Assembly (NCBI RefSeq): GCF_001625195.1
Contig: NC_054389.1
Location: forward strand, 5,142,520 to 5,206,519
DNA length: 64,000 nt
Reading direction: 5' to 3'
From: Drechmeria coniospora
Taxonomy: Eukaryota; Ascomycota; Sordariomycetes; Hypocreales; Ophiocordycipitaceae
Shown: positions 24,301-34,183 of the stretch, piece by piece
Position numbering within the stretch: position 1 is the first letter of the stretch
Layout: each line of letters opens with the position of its first letter
Made by a program: the position numbers and the translations under genes
Notes under the pieces: model-generated
The model's database searches: none
The model's input: only the letters and a program-made list of their open reading frames with translations
What the model was told of the DNA's origin: nothing

Positions 24301-24525
24301 CCGGTCGAATCGAGGGGCCGGTCGAATCGAGGGGCCGAGGCGGAGTGGTGGTCGATCACTCACCTTGCGCAGCCGACAGATGCGGCAGCAGTCCGTCGGG
24401 AGGGGAGCGGTACGGCGTCGCTTGGAGGGAGGCTCGGTCGGGGAGGAAGCATGGGCCGAGGAATTCGCAGGCGCATGAGCCGGCAGGCCGTCAGCGTCGC
24501 GGCCGACCGACGAATCCATGTACAT
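21308..24525 (-). CDS. Transcription factor with two Zn2Cys6 clusters and a fungal-specific TF domain
   Basis: Seven exons: 24525-24364, 24103-24001, 23898-23496, 23441-23324, 23258-22705, 22642-22015 and 21937-21308, giving 865 aa. All phases agree. Cluster 1 (residues 47-76) is CRICRLRK/VKCSGNPGNGPCTNC with CX2CX6CX8CX2CX6C spacing; intron 1 splits it between Lys54 and Val55. Cluster 2 (residues 112-139) is ACRECHSHKTKC ... RCKRCELSNLSC with CX2CX6CX6CX2CX6C. A Ser/Gly-rich linker follows, then the regulatory domain: MARKDFIWRHLDAYMRNMYW, AAGICAVASFFVNPTEAGRE, VWQCFGCASRLILGLRINWD, ADGYEEYISCRAENMRIPLP. The C-terminal 200 residues are Gly/Pro/Asn-rich, perhaps for activation. This is a nuclear DNA-binding regulator; its targets are unknown. 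The start at 24525 is followed two codons later by another ATG (24519). The poly-C run at 23979-23991 is in intron 2. Confidence 0.88.
24272..24336. repeat. 17-bp minisatellite in intron 1 of the zinc-cluster gene
   Basis: The unit CGAATCGAGGGGCCGGT is repeated about 3.8 times (24272-24288, 24289-24305, 24306-24322, 24323-24336); the first copy has one T for C. The 17-bp period is not a multiple of three, consistent with non-coding intron sequence. Confidence 0.9.
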
Positions 24526-26471
24526 TGGCGGAGAAGGAGGAGGCGGGACAGGCGGGAAAGCGGGAGCCGAGGACAGCGTCGAGGAGAGGCATGAGGAAGG
24601 GCCAAGGGTACCGAGGCCCTTGGGACGGTCGGAGGACGGTTGTCGGACAGACGTGCGGACGGTGGCGAGAGAGCAGAGGCCGATGCCGAGGTTCGGGAGG
24701 GACGCGGGAGGGGGTCGAAGGAGGAGGGAGAGGGGAGAGGGGGGATGGAGAGGGGGAGAGCAGAAGAGCAGGAGGAGCGTGAGAATGAGGAGGGCGAGAC
24801 GGAGGGCTGCGACGATGACGGGCGACGTGGCGACAGGATGACAGCCGTCGATCGCGAACACTTGGAGCGGACAGCTCAGGGAGCGGCGGCGGCGAACGGA
24901 TCAAGGCGAGGTTGGGGATGGGAGTGAGTGAGAGGATGGCAAGCGTCGAGGGGATGCGTGGACGAGATGCGTGCGGTGGATGGATGACTGGGTGAGTGGC
25001 AGTGGGTGACTTGGTCGAGCAGATGGGTGGATAGATGAATGGCCAGGTGGGATGGATGGGATGGATGGAAGGAAGGAAGCGCCGACGTGCAGTGGCGTGG
25101 CTGCGAGCTGGGCTGGCCTTCTGCTCCGGCCGGCTCTCGCCCGACGATGCCGATGAAGTCGAGGCCGCTGTGCGGCTGGTGGGTGCGCCGCTGTAGGGGG
25201 TACTTGTCGCTACCTCGCAGGTACGCGGGGGGTTCCCGAGGTACTTGGGTGCCGCGGCGAAGCCGCCGCCAACGAGTAGGAGGGGCCACGGGCGTGCAGG
25301 TACCCTGGGCGTATCCAATGCGGTGCAGGCCGTACCGGCGTTGCCTTTTCTGGGGGACGAACGGACGGGCCACCCCCCCCAAACCTTGGTCCTTGGTGCC
25401 GCCGACCTTGCCACAGGCCTCCTTGCCCACCAGGGCCACCACAGATGCCACTGGAGATGCTGCCGGTATTAGCAGATGCTAGCAGTGCTCGCCGCACAGA
25501 GCGAAGTGGGGCACGGCCGGCTGCCCTTTTCATTACAAGGGTCATGCAGGAAGCAATACAGGACTTGCACGAGCGGAGTACGGTACGATACGATGCGCAC
25601 TCGACACCTACGGGTCCTTGCGTACGATGGGTGAAGCAGGCTGCGACGTAAAGGTCAAGCTCGTCCTCCTCCGGTACGGGCTCGACCGACGGACAAGCTC
25701 ATCCATCGTCGTGCCGACTTGTACGGCGGGCATGAAGGACCATTTGCTGCACTGCAGGCGCAAGAACATGCACCAAACGTACAGCAAGTACATTCACCAA
25801 ACAAAGTACACTTGCGGGACCCGGACGGCATCACCACCTTCCGAGCACAAGAAGTTTGGTGGCAGCAGCATACTAACCGCTAGCAGGATGACGCATCCGC
25901 TACTCGGGAGACTCGTGTGCTTTTCCTTGCTCTCCTCGACACGATCCGAGAGGACGGCGTTGGTGACGAGGACAGGACGGGACGGGATGGGATGGGATGG
26001 GACAAGAAGACGATGGTCGGCAACGCCAGGACGTTCAAGTACTGGTACCAGCATGTACGCGCACAAATGGCCATGCGCGCACTCGATGCGGCACACGGCA
26101 GCGCTCGCGCAAGGACGACGCGGTGCACTCGCGGCCACCGCAGGTACAGGCAAGTACTCGTACCGAGCACCAAGAGCCCACGGGGCACTAGACCTCCCAC
26201 TACCGCACCACCCTCTGGGCGGCGGCCCCCCACTGGATGGCGATTCCCGAGGCTCCGGTACGGTAGGGGTACGAATGTGTACTTGCTCGAGTGGCCAGGC
26301 ACTAGGAACGAGCCACCGGGATCGCCGTGGCGCGGGCTGCCATTGGCGAATCTGCTCGTGGCTTGCTCGCTTCAGCCGCCGCCGCCTTCAGGATTCCAGC
26401 GTGCCGCTGTTCCGTCACCGTTGCGGCACCGCCCCGCCCCTTGTCTCGCTTTCCTCCAGCGGGTGCTTTGC

Positions 26472-26558
26472 CCTGCCATTTCCTTGCCGGCCATTTCTTC
26501 CCCGGAATTTCTCTCCCGGCCATTTCTCCCCCGGCCATTTTCTTTCCCTGCCACTTCC
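26472..26558. repeat. 15-bp pyrimidine-rich minisatellite
   Basis: About six degenerate copies of CCGGCCATTTCTTCC in tandem (26472-26486, 26487-26501, 26502-26515, 26516-26530, 26531-26546 and a partial copy). The region is intergenic. Confidence 0.8.
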
Positions 26559-28345
26559 AACTCTCCGCCTCCTGCTTCCTCGCGACGTCCGGACGTCCGG
26601 CTGCAGGTACTGTAGGTGCCAAGAGAGCAGCGGTGGCGGTGGTGGCCGATGCGTCCGTCGACCGTCGACCGTCGACCGTCCCCGTTCCCACTCCCCAAGC
26701 GAGGCTCGCCAGAGAGAGGGCCGCGCCGTCGTCACGCTGCCGTCTTCCTTGGGCGCTGCCATCAAAAGCAGCGGTGGAATCGCCGTGGCAAGCCCACTAG
26801 GCCGACGCACAGCACCCAGCAGCCAACCCCGACGACGGCTCGCCGCCCGCTGCCCACGCCAGCCAGCCAGCGACAGGCCGACTTCCGTGGGGGACGGGGA
26901 TGTCGGCTCGCCCGAAGGCCGAAACGTGGAACCGGTGCTGTAGCTGCACTTGTGTTGGCGCGAGGGTACCTCGTATAGCCGGTGCTTGCAAGCACTCGGC
27001 GCTCGCGCCCTCGCCGCACCGCACCTGCGCGTGCGTAACCGTCCTAGCGGTGCTCGCGTTGCGAACCTCGTTTGCCCATTCGTCTCGTCGGCCGAGACCC
27101 GGTGATGGAGGGTGGATGCAGCGCCCGAGGTCAGCCACCGTGCTGCTGGAGGCGTTTGACGCGGAATTCTTTCCATCGGCCGATCCAGTCGACCCATCAA
27201 TTTACTCGCGCCATCTCGCTGCCTTGTCTGCGAGCTAGGGAGTGACATCACCGCCCTCTGCACGCCCTCTTGTCTCGTCGGCGGCCCCTGGTATATGATA
27301 CATGATACATCAGCTTGGAGACGGATGCCAGAATGCAGCGGCCTCCTGGGTGCCTGCCCGTCCGCCCGCCCGTCCCCCCTTGCACACGTCATTTCGAGGC
27401 GGCCGGCCAAGTTGGATAGACGATGGAGTGCCTGCTCAGCCATGCGTATACAGTACTTACATGTACGGAACACGCGCGCAACGTCTTGCGCTGACTACTT
27501 GTACCTAGAGAGTACCCGAACAGACCATGGCCGTGCCGGCAGGGAGTCCATGTAAAGCATAACAAGTAATTAAGTAATTATACTGTACATGTGTTCACAC
27601 TATCTGCATGTATGTATCTTGCACTTGTATTAGTAACCACTAGTACTGTACTTATGGTGTGGTGTACTTACGGAGTTGCATGTATGCACAACTTTCTTAG
27701 TACTTACTCCGTACACCTACTTACCTACCTAAGTACCTGCTCCTGTTAATACTGTGTCGGTGTTATTACATGTACCCGGACAGCACGCCGTAAATACAGT
27801 ACATACGTTGGTGTACGGCACAAGTAATGGTGCACATTGTACTCGTACGAAGTAATTTCTCCACGCTTCGTCCTCCGTACTTGTCCAGAACATCATGCTT
27901 GTTTCTTGCTATCCCCCCTCCTATCCTATCCTGTCCTCCCGTGCCCTGCCCCTGGCCCTCCCCTTTCTATTCTCGGCCATGCCTTTCTTTCTACCTACCG
28001 TAGAGGTTGGCCGTCCCGAGGTGATGACGCTAAACGTCATCATCAGCCATGGCCCAAGGGAGGATGCCCGATCAACAGGACGGGACAAGGTGCGACCCCT
28101 TTTTCTGATTCACCCTTTGTTCACCGTTACCATCCACCAGCACATGTCGATACGCATGAAAGTACCCCGAGCGGAATGCGGAGTACATGTTCTCGAAATG
28201 GCAGGGAGCGTACCGACGAGCAAAAGGCTGTGGGTGTCCTCGCCGTGTGGAGAGGCGACAGCCGTCGTGGCACGAGCGGCTCACCGACGCCGGACTAAGA
28301 AGAATCCGGCTGCCGTTGCGTCTGCGCCAGCGGTACTATCCAGGC

Positions 28346-28401
28346 CAATCAATCAAGCCCAATCGATCAAGCCCTACCCATCAAGCCTAACCCATCAAGC
28401 C
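28346..28401. repeat. 14-bp tandem repeat, four copies
   Basis: Four consecutive 14-bp units sharing the core ATCAAGCC: CAATCAATCAAGCC, CAATCGATCAAGCC, CTACCCATCAAGCC and TAACCCATCAAGCC. Confidence 0.85.
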
Positions 28402-28746
28402 CACGCAATGCTTCAATCCTCTCGAGCCGCTCGCGTCTTGTCCGTCATGCGATGGCGTCGGTGATGCCATCGGTGATGCCATCGTCGGACGGCCTGTCTG
28501 TCGAAATGGCATCATCCACCGCGTGTTAATGAATCATGGGAATTCTAGAGACATATCTCTCGCCTCCGTCCGTCGCGACCCATGCCCTGACCAGTTGGAA
28601 ATACCATCAGCGCCCAGCGATTCCGAAATGCTCCTCTTCATCCAACGTGACCGGCATCGATCGAGTCGAGATTGCATTGCTCGCACAGTTACGGTGAAAG
28701 AGGCAGCTCTCCGTATTCTTCCTGGCCAGTGCCGACCTATGTTTTA

Positions 28747-28851
28747 CCCGTCCTTTCCGAGTCTTTTTGCCCGTCCTTTCCGAGTCTTTTTGCCCGTCCT
28801 TTCCTGAGTCCTTTTGCCCGCCCTTTCCGAGTCTTTTTGCCCATCCTTGCC
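28747..28851. repeat. 23-bp minisatellite, about 4.5 copies
   Basis: The unit starts CCCGTCCTTTCCGAG and ends TCTTTTTG. Copies are 28747-28769, 28770-28792, 28793-28816 (one extra base), 28817-28839 and a decayed partial. It lies about 100 bp beyond the stop codon of the cysteine-rich secreted protein gene, so may be within its 3' UTR. Confidence 0.9.
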
Positions 28852-28947
28852 ATGCTCTTCCCCCCCTTTCTTCCCGCGCCTCCCGTGTGCGTCCCCGAGG
28901 CCTGAAGCACGCCGTCAAAAGCGCCTGCGACGTGCGAGCGAGCGAAC

Positions 28948-29556
28948 CTACGTCGCACTGGTGCTGCACGGAGCCGAGTCGATCCACACCGTCGGAGCCC
29001 CCTCGGGACAGACGACGGCGGCGCAGTAACAATCCCCCGCCTCGGCCATCCGACAGACCGTCTGCAGGCTGGCGACGTTGCAGCAGCAGCACGGCGCCAG
29101 CCTCGCACCCGAGCCGACGGTGCGCTTGGCCTCGGCCTTTGCCTCTTCCTCGTTGCCGTCCCTCGTCGTCGGCGTCGCTTCCTTCGCCTCGTCGGCCCCG
29201 TCGGCGTCTCGTCGGGGTGGAGGCATCGGAGCCTGCGGGGTCACCTCCGGAGCCCGCCGTCGGCGCACCATTCGCCCTGCGCGCCGCCGGGAGGCGCCCG
29301 CGCCGGACGTTGCAAACGTCGACGGCTCCAGGCATCGCGTCGGCGTCCCTGGCACGGACCGGATCGATGTCGACGTCGGATACGCATCGTTGATGTAGAT
29401 GGTCGACGCATCCTGCGGGCAGACAACCGCTGGGCAAAAGCACCCTTCGTACGCCGGCCGGTGAACGCAAACGATGGCGTTGAGATTGATGTCGCAGCAG
29501 CAACAGCCGTCGACTGCCGCGGCGCAAGCGAGCATGGCAAGCGGATTGAATCGCAT
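28948..29556 (-). CDS. Secreted cysteine-rich protein with a duplicated CCCC module
   Basis: Intronless, 202 aa. The N-terminus MRFNPLAMLACAAAVDG is a short signal peptide, ending just before the first cysteine cluster. Module 1 (residues 18-58) and module 2 (residues 156-195) share the pattern CCCC-x8-C-x7/8-C-x-C-x4-C-P, then an acidic or Gly/Ala turn and a short I/V-x-I strand (STIYINDA against PTVWIDSA). Each has eight cysteines. The modules are separated by about 97 residues of hydrophilic linker: basic and Pro-rich (MVRRRRAPEVTPQ), then Asp/Glu-rich (ADGADEAKEATPT, then NEEEAKAEAKR). RRRR (98-101) and KR (144-145) are candidate Kex2 sites. No known family is assigned. It could be an apoplastic or host-directed effector, a wall protein, or a processed precursor; function is unknown. 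The upstream 29590-29685 is GT-rich. Confidence 0.72.
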   Translation of the reverse strand: MRFNPLAMLACAAAVDGCCCCDINLNAIVCVHRPAYEGCFCPAVVCPQDASTIYINDAYPTSTSIRSVPGTPTRCLEPSTFATSGAGASRRRAGRMVRRRRAPEVTPQAPMPPPRRDADGADEAKEATPTTRDGNEEEAKAEAKRTVGSGARLAPCCCCNVASLQTVCRMAEAGDCYCAAVVCPEGAPTVWIDSAPCSTSAT

Positions 29557-31512
29557 TTTGAAAATGTCTTTCTCTCTCTGCCGGCGTTGCTGTCGGTGTC
29601 GGTCTCGGCGTGGGCGGTTGTGGTTATGTGGATGTGCTTGTGCTTGTGCCTGTGGTGGTGGCGCCGTATGTGCGTGCGTGCGTGACTCTATATGTCTTTT
29701 TCTCTCCCCTGCTGTGATTCTCTTCTAGTCTGTTGATCGACATGGAAGAACGCAACCTCGACTCGGCACCGTCTTTCGGCCCTCTTTTGTAGCCCCGTCG
29801 CCGCTGGTGACGGATGCCGTCGCGCGACCAACCGTCGACTGCTTGTCTCTCGCAGCACCCGATCTGCAATCCTCCCGTGGCCAATAAACGACCTCGAGCG
29901 GCCCCCCAAAACGGGACAAGAATCCGTTCCTTTGGCATCTTGCCCACCGGCAGTGCGAGAGATGCACGACGGATGCGACGGCGGGAAGGATTTGAGTAGC
30001 AACGACGAGGACAAGGATCAAGGCAAACAACCATGTTTATGTAACGTTTACTGCTCATGCATCGCTGGGACGACAATCGCCTGATCGCCATTTTCGACCA
30101 GCCGTTGAGCAGAAGCAAAGGAGAAGCAGTTGTCAACGTTGGCCGCCTCATCATCCCATTCACGCCCATCTCGTCCGCTTGAATCACTCTCGCCTCCCAC
30201 CAACCCTCGGCCGCGACGACGGCGGTACCGAGATGGAGGTCTTTTCTCTCCCGCTGCTGACAATGGGCCCATCCAGAACACGTCGAGGAGAGAAAAAGAC
30301 GAGGCCTCGGAAGAGATCTCGCGGCTTGGGCGGATTCGCAACAGCTGTCTGTCATTCGAGTCGACCATCCGTCCGTCATCCGTCCGTCAACTTGCACGTC
30401 ACAGTAACGTGCTGTCTTGCGCGTCCCCCTGCACCCGGCCACCCGTTCCTCTGTTTTTTTTTTGGTTACCGCAACACCACCTCGGGCGTCAGAAATCCTA
30501 GATCGCCTTGGCCGATACTTGCAGGTACAACTTGTTCATCAAACTGCCGCCGTGATGCTCGCATTGTCTGGTAGTCCGTCGATGGATCAGGGTACCGTGC
30601 ATAACCCCGGTTGTTCCAACGTGGTGCCGGCCGCGCTTCGTGACTCTCCATCGCCATGGTTGGGTACCGGCCAGAGTACGCATCGCCGTATGCAGTGCCC
30701 GTCATGCCGTCAGCGTTTTGTCATCCCCGCCTTCTGCAGTCGAGCTGATTCACAGGAGCGCCCTGGCCTGGCAGATCCTGAGAAGCCAGCGATAGCCGAT
30801 GATTGCCGCGTCGAGGGGGGGAAGATGCTCAGGCGCAGGCAGAGTAATGGGAGGCAAATTTTTTGGTAGTACTGAGTAATGGAAGGCAAATTCTTTGGTA
30901 GTACAGAGTAATGGGAGGCAAATTCTTTGGTAGTATTGCCATGGCCTTCTTACCAGTCTCGTCGTACAGACTACCGTCAGCAGCCTCCTCCACATCACCG
31001 GAGCGCGCAAGCACCTTAGGTAGGGCATCCAGAGTGTAACGAATATTCAAGTTGAGCATCGCACTGGCTCGCAAAGATGAATTCTTCCACGTTGCAGAGA
31101 GGTAGCCCTCACGAAGGCGACATGGAATCGACCCCGAAAGCCCGGGGAGGACGAGCATATGCCATTCTAGTGCCAAGTTGGCGCACGAAGATGCACACGT
31201 GAGACGACTCTGAAATAAGGCAGTTTCATTCTGCGAGTACGGCAGACATCGTATCTGCACTCGCCATACCGAATAAAGACAACTCCAACACCTGCGTCAT
31301 TGTTGTACAACGTTGAGCCTTTGTCCATCGGCCGTCGTCGTCGTCCATCGTCGGATCCCTCGGCCAAGTGTCGGCGACGAACGAGACGAGAAGAGAAAAA
31401 GAGAAAAAGAAAAGAGAAGCCGTTGAGATTCATCATTCCATCCCGACATGTACAGCAACACATGCAGCTCATTGGTACAGGAAAAGATGCGAGAGCGGCA
31501 AGGAGGGGTCCC
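29557..31512. other. Intergenic region with a 32-bp triple repeat
   Basis: Between the cysteine-rich gene and the pacC 3' end. Minus-strand frames at 29624-30442 and 30829-31260 have no recognisable domain. The latter ends in the 32-bp tandem repeat and could be a decayed coding remnant, but I cannot support a gene. Confidence 0.5.
30843..30938. repeat. 32-bp tandem repeat, three copies
   Basis: Copies are 30843-30874, 30875-30906 and 30907-30938, each starting AGTAATGG(G/A)AGGCAAATT and ending TTTGGTAGTA(C/T)(T/A)G. Only a few substitutions separate them, so the expansion looks recent. Confidence 0.93.
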
Positions 31513-33662
31513 TCAGGCGCTGGCGGCCGGCAGCCGCGGGTACAGCAACGGGCCGCCTCCTTCGCGGAGGCCGTTCGGTTGCTCGACGGCGCTTCTCGGA
31601 CCCTTGATGTCATCAATCTCCATGGCGTCGTCGTCCCCCTCTCGGTCGGCCTTGACATCCTCTTCGGTGGCGTACTCCTTACGATCCAGCCGGCGACGGA
31701 CGTACTCCCGCAGCGACTCGATGACGCGCATGTTCTCGAGCCAGCGGTCGTACTGCTCCTCCCGCTCCTTGGTCGACTCGCTGTCCGACTCGGACGAGGG
31801 GGAGCCGACCGAGACGGCCGAGTCGCCGGCCTTGGGCGTTGTTCTCCCGGCGTCATCGGCCGAGCGCGGCGGCGGCGGCGGCGGCATGCCGCGGGCCTTT
31901 TGCAGCATGCCGCCAGAGTAGCGGCGGCGTTCGTTGCTGTCAAAGTTGGGCCCGAGCGTCGCCGTCGTCGACTGGCCGAAGCCTTGGGTGACCGTCGGCA
32001 GCGCCGTCGGCAGCGTCGGGTACATGACCGAGGCCGTCGAGCTGTGACGCGACTGGGGCGACAGGCCCGACGAGGCCGACGGGCTGGGAGAGTGGCCCGA
32101 CGTGTACGACATGGCGCTCGACGGCGGCGTCACCGCCGGCGTGCCGGCCGAGGAGATGCTCGTGAGTGGCGAGGCCATGCTGGCGGCCGACATGGGCTGG
32201 TGGTAGCCATCCGTCGAGACCTGAATGGCGCCGGGCGAACGCTGGAGCGCCGGCGAGGGGCTGTGCCTGAACCCGGCGAGGCCGCCGCCGCCGCCGCCGC
32301 CGTGGTGGACGTGGACGCCGGCCGTCGCGTGCGTCGCGTTCTCGTAGATGGTGTCCTGCATCTGGCCGAGGAGGCCGTCGAGCTGGAGGAGGTCCTTCTG
32401 CGTCCGGGCGTGGGGCATGTGCGGTAGGTAGTATTGCTGCGTCAGAGGGTTCGCCGACGGCGAGGGGCTCGGCTGCACCATGGCCTGCGTGTGCTGGGGA
32501 ATGTACTGCTCCGGACCGGCGAGGGGCTCGTTGGCCATGGATAGCGAGCTGTGGAGGGGCAAGAGGGAGCGGCCGATCTGGGCGTACGAGGTGGGGTCGA
32601 TCTGGCGGCGCTTCGCATGGGCGAAGAAGTCGTCCATGGCGTCGTAGGTGCGGTCGTAGCCGCGCTTGCGATCGTAGGCACCGGCGGCGGCGGCGGCGGC
32701 GCCGTACCCGACGTGCTGCTCGCTGCGGGGCGTGTTCAGGGGCGGCTGGTTGAAGTAGAGGGCATAGTTGGTCGACGGCTGGGGCGCGTAGTAGTTGCCG
32801 TTGGCCGTCGGCTGGTGAGGGAAGCCGCCGATGGCACGCATCTGGCCGCCGTGGTCATAGTAGCTGGGCCCTGGAGGGAAGCGTGAGCATCTTGGCCGCC
32901 AAGGGGCGAGCGACGGAAGGCCGCCACGGTCTCGTCGGAAGGAGCGTGAAAGGATCGAGCGTACCCTTGGTGGTCTGGGTCCTGTAGTTGAGACCATGCT
33001 GGTCTTGTCCGGGACGGACGAGGACGGAATCGTCTGCGTGCGTCTGCACAGGCGGGACCGTCAGCTCGAGGCCAAACCAGAGGGAAAGAAAGAGAGAGGG
33101 CAGGAAAGGGAAGCGGGCGGCCATCGGTGGAAGGAGGCTCGAGGAAAATTGTACCTTGACGTGCTTCTTCAAGTCTTGGGGTCGCTTGAACGACTTGCCG
33201 CAAAAGTCGCACTTGTGCGGCTTGAGGGGTACGTGGACGCGGATGTGCGAGGTGATGTGATCACGCTTGACCGTCGTCGTCCGACAGGCGTTCCACTGGC
33301 AGGTGAGGTTGAGGTTGTTGGTGCTCTTGCGGCCGACGTGGCGCTCGCAGATGTGCTCCTGGACGAGGTGCAGATGTCAGTCAGTCTCCATGCCGGACGG
33401 TCTTGGCCCCCCCCCTCCCCCCTCCCCCCCCCAGCTTGGGCGCGGCTGGGCGCCGAGGGAAATGACGTACGTAGAGAACCTCGGGATTGGCGAATCTCTG
33501 GTTGCACGCGTTCCAACGACACGTCAGGTTGTCTTCGGCTCCGCCGAGGGCCTGCGAGTTGGTCGACGTGGCGCTCGAGGGGGCTGAGGCGATCGACTTG
33601 GAGTCGTTGCTGTTGTTCGACATGGGCGAGGCCAGGGCGACATCGGAGAGATGGGCAGCCAT
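31513..33662 (-). CDS. pacC: pH-response transcription factor PacC/Rim101
   Basis: Four exons, 33662-33471, 33358-33155, 33043-32965 and 32870-31513, give 610 aa. Three C2H2 fingers are visible: finger 1 (C48, C53, H66, H71; CRWNAC...EHICERH, split by intron 1), finger 2 (C84, C89, H102, H106; [19 protein letters not shown]) and finger 3 (C114, C117, H130, H134; [17 protein letters not shown], split by intron 2). After them comes the PacC hallmark [20 protein letters not shown] and a nuclear-type AKRRQIDP segment. Two YPxL motifs, YPTL at 442 and YPRL at 602, match the PalA/Rim20 docking motifs that flank the signalling-protease box in Aspergillus PacC. PacC binds GCCARG; alkaline pH triggers Pal-dependent proteolysis that activates it. 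The family is normally 550-680 aa, so this is full length. Upstream DNA has seven GCCAAG sites. Intron 1 is G-rich on the sense strand. Confidence 0.97.
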
Positions 33663-33994
33663 GGCGGACGGACGGACTATCTGATAGGCCGAGAGGCTGC
33701 GGCAGGCCGGCGGACGGAAGCGTCGGTCGGAGGCGGTTGTTCCGCGCAGAGGCAGAGGCGGAAACGAGGAGGGGAATGATCCAGAGAGCAAAGCTGGCGA
33801 CGAGAGGCCCGGGAAGCAGACAGTGGTGTGTTCGGGAAAGGAAGAATCGCTGCTCGCGGTGGAGCGAGGCAACGGCTACAAGTACTTACTTGGAAGAAGG
33901 CTCCCGGGGTGCTGTTGCTCCCTTTGCGAGCCCCGAGGTACGCAGAACTCGGAGAGAGAAAGCATGGGTAGATGTGAAAGGGTGAGCGGAATTT

Positions 33995-34183
33995 CTTGGC
34001 GGGCTTGGCGGTCGCGTCCAAGTATCCGCGATAGCGAGGGACCTGGTGGCCGTTGGGCTTTCCGCGGTTCACCGTGTCCCCACCGGCTCGCCACTAACGG
34101 AAGTACGGGGTACTAGCTCGAGGAGGTGGGTTTGCCAAGACTGCCAAGACTCGCCAAGGCTTGGCACAGTCTGGGCACTTGGC
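33995..34183. promoter_or_regulatory. PacC-type site cluster upstream of pacC
   Basis: Seven copies of the hexamer GCCAAG/CTTGGC, which fits the PacC consensus GCCARG: CTTGGC at 33995-34000 and 34004-34009, GCCAAG at 34134-34139, 34143-34148 and 34153-34158, CTTGGC at 34160-34165 and 34178-34183. The pair at 34153-34165 forms a palindrome GCCAAGGCTTGGC. They lie about 330-520 bp upstream of the pacC start codon. Autoregulation is inferred; Aspergillus pacC is known to be alkaline-induced. Confidence 0.7.

Larger units (their letters stand above)
24526..28947. other. 4.4 kb intergenic region with several minisatellites
   Basis: The proximal part is promoter and leader of the zinc-cluster regulator. 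Long overlapping frames on both strands (25618-26943 plus, 26415-27473 minus) are Arg/Pro/Ser-rich, without domains, and are judged spurious. It contains a GATG/GGAA-rich tract (25048-25079), a 15-bp repeat (26472-26558), a GTAC island (about 27440-27890), a 14-bp repeat (28346-28401) and a 23-bp repeat (28747-28851). Confidence 0.5.

Noticed and set aside
25618..26943. Plus-strand open frame of 441 codons, with a 352-codon frame opposite at 26415-27473
   Set aside because: Neither has a domain or a reasonable amino-acid composition, and both run through the 15-bp minisatellite.
30829..31260. Possible gene remnant upstream of the 32-bp repeat
   Set aside because: Some stretches (YTLDALPKVLARSGDVEEAA) look protein-like, but I could not assign a family or an intact structure.
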